Assembly: GCA_031283025.1 (NCBI GenBank)
Contig: JAITCP010000155.1
Coordinates: 1 to 17,777 of the forward strand
DNA from: Spirochaetaceae bacterium
GTDB lineage: Bacteria > Spirochaetota > Spirochaetia > Treponematales > Breznakiellaceae
Direction of reading: 5' to 3'
DNA length: 17,777 nt
The position numbers and the translations under genes were made by a program. Shown here piece by piece: positions 12,819 to 17,777 of this stretch. Each line of letters opens with the position of its first letter. Positions within the stretch are counted from its first letter, which is position 1. Under the pieces are notes generated by a model, which was not told where the DNA came from, did no database searches, and worked only from the letters and a program-made list of their open reading frames with translations.

Positions 12819-13858
12819 TTGCCGTCTCCGGCCTCCGCTGATGCGGCGGATTCCGCTGATGCAGCAAATTCCGCTAATGCGGCGGTCTCCCCTGTTGCGG
12901 CGGTCTCCGTTGAAACCGCAGACTCCGCTAAAGCCGCAGACTCCCCATGTTCCCAGAGGTCCGTTACTCCCCGTGCATCCCTGCAAAAACGGCTGCGGTT
13001 TCTTAGCACCCAGCGCCGTTCCCTGGAAAATTCCGTCCAGGCTCCGGGAATATCCCAGCCCATTCCGGCAAGATAGCGGGGAAAACAACGCAAGGGCAGG
13101 TAGGCGTGATCGACCCTCCATTCGGGGGCAAGGTTTTTAAGGTAAAAGAGGCGGTATGAAAGATCGGCAGTGTTGTCCTGGGGGAGGGCTATCCCTTCAT
13201 GGATAACGCGGATCATCTGGGTAGAACGGATTTCTTCCCCCCAAAGGTAGGCACGGAAGCCAAAATCCATAAGCTGCCAATGCGGATTGAAAATTTCCCG
13301 GTCAAAGCCTCCAAGACGCAGGAACCGTTCTTTATCGTAGAATCCCAGCCAATCATAGGGGAAAAGAGTGCTTTGATTTTCCCGAATCGGCTCTTCCGGC
13401 AGTATCTTGACGCTTAACCTGCCTCCCCGCGGCTTCCGGTGAAATACCGGGGTAACAAGGGTATGGAGGGTTTCAAAGCCGGAATTTTGCACAACCGGCG
13501 CGGTGCAAAGACGCCGCTTGCCGGAAAAAAAATCCGCCATCCTCGACGCGTTAATCCCGTTAAAAAGGCGGTGATCGTTCCACATGACAAAGAAATACGG
13601 GCCGGACAGTTCCGCCGCCGCCAGATTGACCGCCTCTCCGGTGGTGATTTTCTCATTTATCAGGATAAAGCGGACAAAGGGAAAACGGCCAGACAGTTCT
13701 TCCAGATCGTAGCGTTCCTGGGAACCTTCTATTGAAATGATGTAATCGAACCCCGTCCGTTCCAGTTCCTGAAAGAGGGTGCGCCGGGGATAGCGTCCCC
13801 CACGGTTGAGCAGGACGAGCGAAAGACCCGTAGAGGCGGCCCGTTCGGTGCCCCCCAC
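12815..13858 (-). CDS. Glycosyltransferase-like protein with repetitive C-terminal tail
   Basis: About 347 residues from a GTG at 13858; the start is uncertain. An in-frame ATG at 13945 overlaps the upstream gene by 50 bases with a badly spaced AAGGA, and the ATG at 14035 overlaps it by 140 bases, so a start after the 13896 stop is preferred although GGAAGGGGG lies rather far upstream. The N-terminal half is GT-A-like (LSLVLLNRGGRYPRRTLFQE, then FDYIISIEGSQERYDLEE and GPYFFVMWNDHRLFNG in the place of a DxD motif). The central region (YDWLGFYDKERFLRLGGFDR, then FNPHWQLMDFGFRAYLWG) resembles family 2 acceptor domains. The last 40 residues are an Ala/Ser/Glu/Thr hexapeptide repeat encoded by the tandem repeat at 12837-12944. 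Its stop overlaps the next start as ATGA. The acceptor and sugar are unknown. Confidence 0.7.
   Translation of the reverse strand: MGGTERAASTGLSLVLLNRGGRYPRRTLFQELERTGFDYIISIEGSQERYDLEELSGRFPFVRFILINEKITTGEAVNLAAAELSGPYFFVMWNDHRLFNGINASRMADFFSGKRRLCTAPVVQNSGFETLHTLVTPVFHRKPRGGRLSVKILPEEPIRENQSTLFPYDWLGFYDKERFLRLGGFDREIFNPHWQLMDFGFRAYLWGEEIRSTQMIRVIHEGIALPQDNTADLSYRLFYLKNLAPEWRVDHAYLPLRCFPRYLAGMGWDIPGAWTEFSRERRWVLRNRSRFCRDARGVTDLWEHGESAALAESAVSTETAATGETAALAEFAASAESAASAEAGDGK
12837..12944. repeat. Six-copy 18-bp tandem repeat at the 3' end of the glycosyltransferase gene
   Basis: Six diverged copies of an 18-bp unit (GCTGATGCGGCGGATTCC-like) lie back to back: 12837-12854, 12855-12872, 12873-12890, 12891-12908, 12909-12926 and 12927-12944. 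Because 18 is a multiple of three, changes in copy number alter tail length by six residues without shifting the frame. Confidence 0.85.
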
Positions 13859-13895
13859 CGCCGTATAGGAAGGAAGCGCCCCCTTCCATCCCGCG

Positions 13896-15449
13896 TTAGA
13901 AGTTAAAGGTATAGTATTCGCCGCAAATTTTACAGGGTTCCTCATATTCCTTCCTGCAATGGGAAAAGTACAAAGCCTCTCCCCTCTTCCAGATGATTTC
14001 CGGTTCTTCCCGGAACACATTGCCCATTTTTTCAAACGAACCGTTAATGTCTTCTCGGCAGAACGGGACGGTTCCGTCTATAAGTACGGGAAAATCCCGT
14101 AAAAGGTGCCAGCAGGGCCGCCGTTCCACGGGGGAAAGGTCTACCGCCTCCAGTTGCGGAAGCAAGCCGCAAAAATTATCGTACTTTTGAATAATTACCC
14201 CCGGCGCACCGCCGCCGGACGGAAAACCCGCTTTCCACGCCCGGTAGAACTGTTCTACGGCATCTTCCGCCCCGGCTGTCCGTATTGTTTCCACATAGAC
14301 CCGCCCGTCCTTTCCCGCTTCACGGGGGAAAAGGGAGGCCAGTTTTTTTACAAAAAGCACGGCCTCGGTTTCCATTGCGGGAAGATCGGAGGAAGCAAGG
14401 GAAACGATCCACGACAGGGCCGGAAGGCCGTTAAGCCGGTTTTGCGCTGCGGCGGCTTTTTCGGCAAGCTGTTCCAGGCCGAATCCCGCCCAGCCGTAAC
14501 CGGATGTTTCTATTAAAAGGGAAAGGGCGGGCCTGTCCAGCACGGACTGAATCAGCGCTTCCCGCCGGGGGTGGAGCGAAAGTTCGCCCCAAAGGGAAAG
14601 ATCGATGACTGCGTCCCCGGCAAAACCTTCGATTTTGGCAAGGGCCGCCTCAAAATCCGCCGGATCAAGAAAAGCCCCCCCGTTATCCGGGCGGCGTATA
14701 CGCGGGTATGGGCAAAAAGCGCAGGCCCCGGCTTTGGCCGGACAGGAAGCGGAAACCTGGATGGGGAAAAAGGCCGGAAGGGTGCGGAGGCACTCGGGGC
14801 GCTCCTCAATGATCCGCGCCGCATCCTCCGCGCCGGAACAACCCGCCCCGGCAAAACGTTCCAGCAAAAGGAGGTTCCGCCGTGAATCTGCGGCAAGGGA
14901 AAGCCGGTGATAGCGGAGGTCCGCCGGGGAAATTTCCGTTTCTATGTCAAAAGAATTGATGTCTTTCTGCAAAACGGCAAAGAGGCTGTCCCGTTTTACC
15001 GGGCCCTGGCCGTCATCTCCGGCAATCTTGCACAGTATTCCCGCCGCGGCGCCGGTAATCAATTCCGGCCCCAGGCCGTAGGGCCAGCCGTCCGCATAGG
15101 AATAATCCGCCGCAAACCGGGTATGCCGCTCCGCAATTCTCCCCGCCAGGGCAGAATCGAGGAAAGGCGTGTCCGCCCAGGCATAATAGGCAAAGTCAAA
15201 ACCCGCCGCTTCTTCCGAAAGCGCCGCCAAAAGCTCCGATACCGTCCATGACGGCCTTTGCAGAACCGAAACGCCTTCTGCCGGAATAGGGGGGATATTC
15301 CCTTCCTGAGTCAAAAATACTGTCTTTTTTGAGCCGGGAAAGGCCGCAGCCCGTTCCAGAGCCAGATTAAAAGCCGATTCCCCCCTCAAAACCGGAGCAA
15401 AAGCCTGAGGGGCAAGGGAACCTCCGTACAAAACGGTAAGGGCATTCAT
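13896..15449 (-). CDS. Spiro-SPASM protein (nucleotidyltransferase-like, radical SAM-like and SPASM domains)
   Basis: 517 residues; first gene of the tight glycan cluster. Residues about 1-225 look like a sugar-nucleotidyltransferase or GT-A fold (FNLALERAAAFPGSKKTVFL, YYAWADTPFLDSALAGRIAE). Residues about 236-250 hold the cysteine cluster CPAKAGACAFCPYPR, spaced C-x6-C-x2-C rather than the standard radical SAM C-x3-C-x2-C, followed by a barrel-like region (IDLSLWGELSLHPRREALIQ). The C-terminus (about 435-517) is SPASM-like, with cysteines in RRPCWHLL, VPFCRED, SHCRKEY and EPCKICGEYY that can bind auxiliary iron-sulfur clusters. I recognise the architecture as the spirochaete-restricted spiro-SPASM family, whose reaction is unknown to me. 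The ATG at 15449 lacks a strong Shine-Dalgarno sequence and I see no convincing promoter in 15450-15603. Confidence 0.85.
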   Translation of the reverse strand: MNALTVLYGGSLAPQAFAPVLRGESAFNLALERAAAFPGSKKTVFLTQEGNIPPIPAEGVSVLQRPSWTVSELLAALSEEAAGFDFAYYAWADTPFLDSALAGRIAERHTRFAADYSYADGWPYGLGPELITGAAAGILCKIAGDDGQGPVKRDSLFAVLQKDINSFDIETEISPADLRYHRLSLAADSRRNLLLLERFAGAGCSGAEDAARIIEERPECLRTLPAFFPIQVSASCPAKAGACAFCPYPRIRRPDNGGAFLDPADFEAALAKIEGFAGDAVIDLSLWGELSLHPRREALIQSVLDRPALSLLIETSGYGWAGFGLEQLAEKAAAAQNRLNGLPALSWIVSLASSDLPAMETEAVLFVKKLASLFPREAGKDGRVYVETIRTAGAEDAVEQFYRAWKAGFPSGGGAPGVIIQKYDNFCGLLPQLEAVDLSPVERRPCWHLLRDFPVLIDGTVPFCREDINGSFEKMGNVFREEPEIIWKRGEALYFSHCRKEYEEPCKICGEYYTFNF

Positions 15450-15576
15450 ACTTTATTTAATATCGGCGTAAATGAAAGCCCGGTTAAGCCGGTTATGGGA
15501 AATGGGAAGTGGTGTCGCTTACGAACTAAAACCCCACTCCCTACTCTAAACTTGACCCAAATGTACAGATATAGTA

Positions 15577-15600
15577 AAAAGGAACAAGCCTTTTCCTTTT
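15577..15600 (-). terminator. Weak hairpin terminator after the HPt gene
   Basis: AAAAGGAA (15577-15584) pairs with TTCCTTTT (15593-15600) around eight bases; on the minus strand the stem is followed by T then ACT. The stem is AT-rich, so termination is likely partial and some transcript may continue into the spiro-SPASM gene. Confidence 0.4.
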
Positions 15601-15603
15601 CTT

Positions 15604-15957
15604 TTATTGATGGTTTTTGTACCAGTCTTTTAATTTAGGCAGTAAATCTTCCACGTACTTCAAAAAAGTCCCGTTTTTGGCCTGTACCGCCGCTAAATCG
15701 CCGCCTTTGGCCGCCATTTCCAGCTCCAGGGCCATTTTTCTGGCTTCTTCGGCGCAAACATTGGCGCAGGCGCCTTTTAAGCCGTGTACGGTGTCGGCAT
15801 AGTCCTTTAAATTATCCGCCGATACGGTTGCCAGCTTGCTTAAGACAGCCGGTGTTTTATCAATAAAGCTGCTTAAAACGGAAACATAAACCTCCTCGTC
15901 GCCGTCGAATAAATCACCAAAAACGCCCTCGTCTACTCCGGGTATATTAAGTGCCAT
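15604..15957 (-). CDS. HPt-domain phosphotransfer protein
   Basis: 117 residues from the ATG at 15957, which has AGGAGGG five bases upstream; the longer frame to 16041 has no such site and crosses the promoter. The whole protein is one four-helix HPt bundle. The phosphoacceptor is His58 in DTVHGLKGACANVCAEEARK, with the conserved Lys and Gly after it. Helix A reads FGDLFDGDEEVYVSVLSSFI. It passes phosphate between a histidine kinase or hybrid receiver and a response regulator in the cytoplasm. It is divergent from a chemotaxis receptor, with which it shares a promoter region, so a link to chemotaxis or motility signalling is plausible. No kinase is visible in the window. Confidence 0.9.
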   Translation of the reverse strand: MALNIPGVDEGVFGDLFDGDEEVYVSVLSSFIDKTPAVLSKLATVSADNLKDYADTVHGLKGACANVCAEEARKMALELEMAAKGGDLAAVQAKNGTFLKYVEDLLPKLKDWYKNHQ

Positions 15958-16015
15958 TTTTACCCTCCTTTTACTATAAATTAGGTATTTAATGCCAATT
16001 AGTTCATCAAAGTAA

Positions 16016-16047
16016 TTGACAAAAATTAACCTATGGAACATTATAAT
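16016..16047 (+). promoter_or_regulatory. Promoter of the chemotaxis receptor gene
   Basis: A perfect TTGACA (16016-16021) is followed either by CATTAT at 17-base spacing (16039-16044) or by a perfect TATAAT at 20-base spacing (16042-16047). AAGGAG at 16074-16079 and an ATG at 16090 follow. Confidence 0.65.
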
Positions 16048-16068
16048 GTAATAGTTTAATACTTACAA
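16040..16068 (-). promoter_or_regulatory. Promoter of the HPt gene, overlapping the divergent receptor promoter
   Basis: On the minus strand, TTGTAA (16063-16068) and a perfect TATAAT (16040-16045) are 17 bases apart. The -10 shares the palindromic ATTATAAT with the receptor promoter on the other strand. The resulting leader is about 75 bases. Confidence 0.6.
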
Positions 16069-16089
16069 GAGAAAAGGAGAGTATTAAGA

Positions 16090-17777
16090 ATGAAACTTAA
16101 GATTAAACTGAGCGTCATCATAATTGCCATTGTGATAATTATTGTGGTGAGCATTGCTGCAATACAACTGAACCAGGCGTCTAAAATAAGCCTGAGCTTA
16201 AGCAAACGGAGCGCCCTTTATTTGGCCCGTCAGCGCGCCTAGTACTGGAGCGGCCGTATAGGGGGCTATTTGGAGGTGCTGCATACGACGGCGGATATAT
16301 TGTCGCAATATGAAGGTATAAGTGCGCCTGACCGCCGGAACCAGTTCAGGCAAAGTTTACTGGCTATTATGGAAAAGCAGCCTGACTTTATTCGTATGTT
16401 TACTGTATGGAAGCCGAACGCCATGGACGGCATGGATGCCCAATTTATTGGCAGGCCGGGAACCACCGAGACGGGGCAAGTCGCTTTTTCCATGACCAGG
16501 GAGTTCGGCGATATACGGATTATAACTTCCACCATCGTGGAGCAGGCAATGGCCCATATTAACGGCCCCGATGCGCGTGAACAAAATATTGCCCAACCCG
16601 GGCCGATGACGGTCGCGGGGAAGCAGGTTTTCGCCGTCAGGCTGATGGTTCCCGTAATCAATCCCCGTACCAACGAGATTGTCGCGTGCGTGGGCTGCCA
16701 GTTGAATATTGATTTGATACAGCCCCAGATAGAGAACTCTGTGAGGGAATTTGAGGAGATTTCCCGATTGGGTGTATACTCGAACAACGGGTTTATTCTG
16801 GGGCACAGGTGGCCGGACCGTATAGGTAAAATGTTCAAGGAAGCGGAAATCCAGTTCGGCAGTTACGCCGACGCCGCATTCGACGCTATTAAAGCGGGGA
16901 AAGATTATGATTGTTACAATTCCGCTCCCCTGCTGAAAACGAATGTGCAACTCTCGGTAGTTCCGATTACGCTGGGTGAATCGAAAACAACCTGGTCGCT
17001 GATGGTCGGCACGGAAGAACGCTACATTATGCGGGATGTCAACCAGATAAGAACGTTTACCATCATTTTAGCAACAATATCAATAATCATCGCCGTGATC
17101 GTCATTTATTTTATTCTGGGCGCAGTTACCAAGCCCATCATCACAGTGTCCGAGAGCCTAAGGGAAATATCCGAAGGCGAAGGGGACCTGACCAGGACGC
17201 TTACTGTGCAGAGCAAAGACGAAGTCGGCGAACTGGCCCTGTATTTTAATAACACGCTGGGCTCTATTTCCAACATGATTAAAAAAATAAAATACAAGGT
17301 TAACGCGTTAACCAACACCGGGCATGAACTTTCCAGCAATATGGCAAAAACCTCCAAATCGGTAGACGAGATTGCGGTAAATTTTGAAGGCATGAAGTCC
17401 AAGTTGAGCAAGCAGGACGAAAGCGCCGCCGAAGCGGAGAAGGCGGTTAAAAACATAAAAGGCAGCATTGACAACCTGAACAAGCTGATAGAGGACCAGT
17501 CCGCCAGCATCAATAACTCTTCTTCCGCAGTTGAAGAAATGACCGCCAACATTCATTCGGTAACCAGAACCCTGATAGAAAACAGCAAGAATGTTTCCGA
17601 ATTGACCGATGCGTCTGAAAACGGAAAAACCGGGCTTCAAACGGTTGCGGAGAAAATTCAGGAAATCGCCCGCGACTCCGAGGGGCTTTTGGAAATAAAC
17701 TCGGTAATGAACAATATTGCCAGCCAGACAAACCTGCTTTCCATGAACGCGGCAATCGAAGCGGCCCATGCCGGAGA
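16090..17777 (+). pseudogene. Methyl-accepting chemotaxis protein with an internal amber codon (partial at right edge)
   Basis: The frame runs from the ATG at 16090 (AAGGAG ten bases upstream) to the window edge, about 562 codons, with one in-frame stop: TAG at 16240-16242, codon 51. Before it lies transmembrane helix 1 (residues about 5-27, VIIIAIVIIIVVSIAAIQL). After it come a Cache-like periplasmic sensor domain (about 52-320; FIRMFTVWKPNAMDGMD, RPGTTETGQVAFSM), helix 2 (about 322-345), a HAMP domain (ITVSESLREISEGEGDLTRT then DEVGELALYFNNTL) and the signalling coiled coil with its hairpin tip VMNNIASQTNLLSMNAAIEA cut by the edge. Relatives typically read RAEYWSGR or RAQYWSGR here, so GAG or CAG became TAG by one substitution. 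Everything after the stop is open and well conserved, so this is a recent nonsense allele, a sequencing error, or a receptor made by suppression. A restart at the TTG after GGGGG near 16260 would lack helix 1. Confidence 0.85.

Noticed and set aside
12084..13121. 345-residue version of the SpsF-like protein
   Set aside because: The first 101 residues are Gly/Arg/Cys-rich low complexity read from another frame of the glycosyltransferase tail repeat; the ATGA overlap at 12818 fits the operon.
13653..13889. Small frame starting at an ATG just after the spiro-SPASM stop
   Set aside because: It lies in a different frame from the glycosyltransferase motifs and its composition looks like a shadow of that gene.
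12815..14035. Longer 406-residue version of the glycosyltransferase
   Set aside because: It would overlap the spiro-SPASM gene by 140 bases through its cysteine-rich C-terminus, and the extra residues do not resemble a glycosyltransferase.
16240..16242. Pyrrolysine reading of the amber codon
   Set aside because: Pyrrolysine is not expected in chemotaxis receptors, and no supporting tRNA or synthetase is in the window; a point mutation is simpler.
1..17777. CRISPR array, transposase or phage genes
   Set aside because: No spaced direct repeats, insertion-sequence ends with a transposase, integrase or phage structural genes were seen on either strand.

Overview
The window looks like a chromosomal segment of a spirochaete, most likely a Treponema-like species. 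The strongest marker is a spirochaete-type FlaA flagellar sheath protein (5750-6766, minus). It sits next to a spiro-SPASM protein, a family I know only from spirochaetes. Conserved housekeeping genes (tyrS, tRNA-Glu) and the absence of transposase or integrase genes argue for core chromosome with small accessory insertions. A free-living or gut treponeme is an inference.

Layout from left to right. (1) 1-2025, minus: tyrS, an XRE-cupin regulator and the start of what looks like an AMP-dependent acyl-CoA synthetase form one tight operon behind a sigma70-type promoter that carries a palindrome around its -10. (2) 2072-3118, plus: a large two-armed inverted repeat leads into a probable toxin-antitoxin pair with an AbiEii-like nucleotidyltransferase. 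(3) 3118-3402: tRNA-Glu(TTC) on the minus strand, with partial copies of its 3' end beside the toxin-antitoxin pair, which suggests an old integration site. (4) 3500-6836, minus: a secreted outer-membrane-type protein, a RelA/SpoT-like synthetase fused to TPR repeats, and flaA. The secreted protein and flaA each have a near-perfect sigma70 promoter.

(5) 6857-15449, minus: a compact cluster read in the order spiro-SPASM protein, glycosyltransferase, SpsF-like nucleotidyltransferase, PseG-like/zinc-ribbon/methyltransferase fusion, ATP-grasp ligase, N-acetylmuramoyl-L-alanine amidase, GerMN protein. Start codons overlap the previous stop by 4-8 bases at most joints. This looks like a pathway that activates and assembles an unusual sugar or modified residue, coupled to cell-wall genes and lying directly upstream of flaA. 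A role in flagellar or surface glycosylation is my best hypothesis; it is not proven. Several genes here carry in-frame palindromic or tandem repeats.

(6) 15604-17777: an HPt phosphotransfer protein (minus) and a divergent methyl-accepting chemotaxis receptor (plus) that runs off the right edge. Their promoters overlap at the -10. The receptor is interrupted by a single in-frame amber codon at 16240-16242 and is otherwise open throughout.
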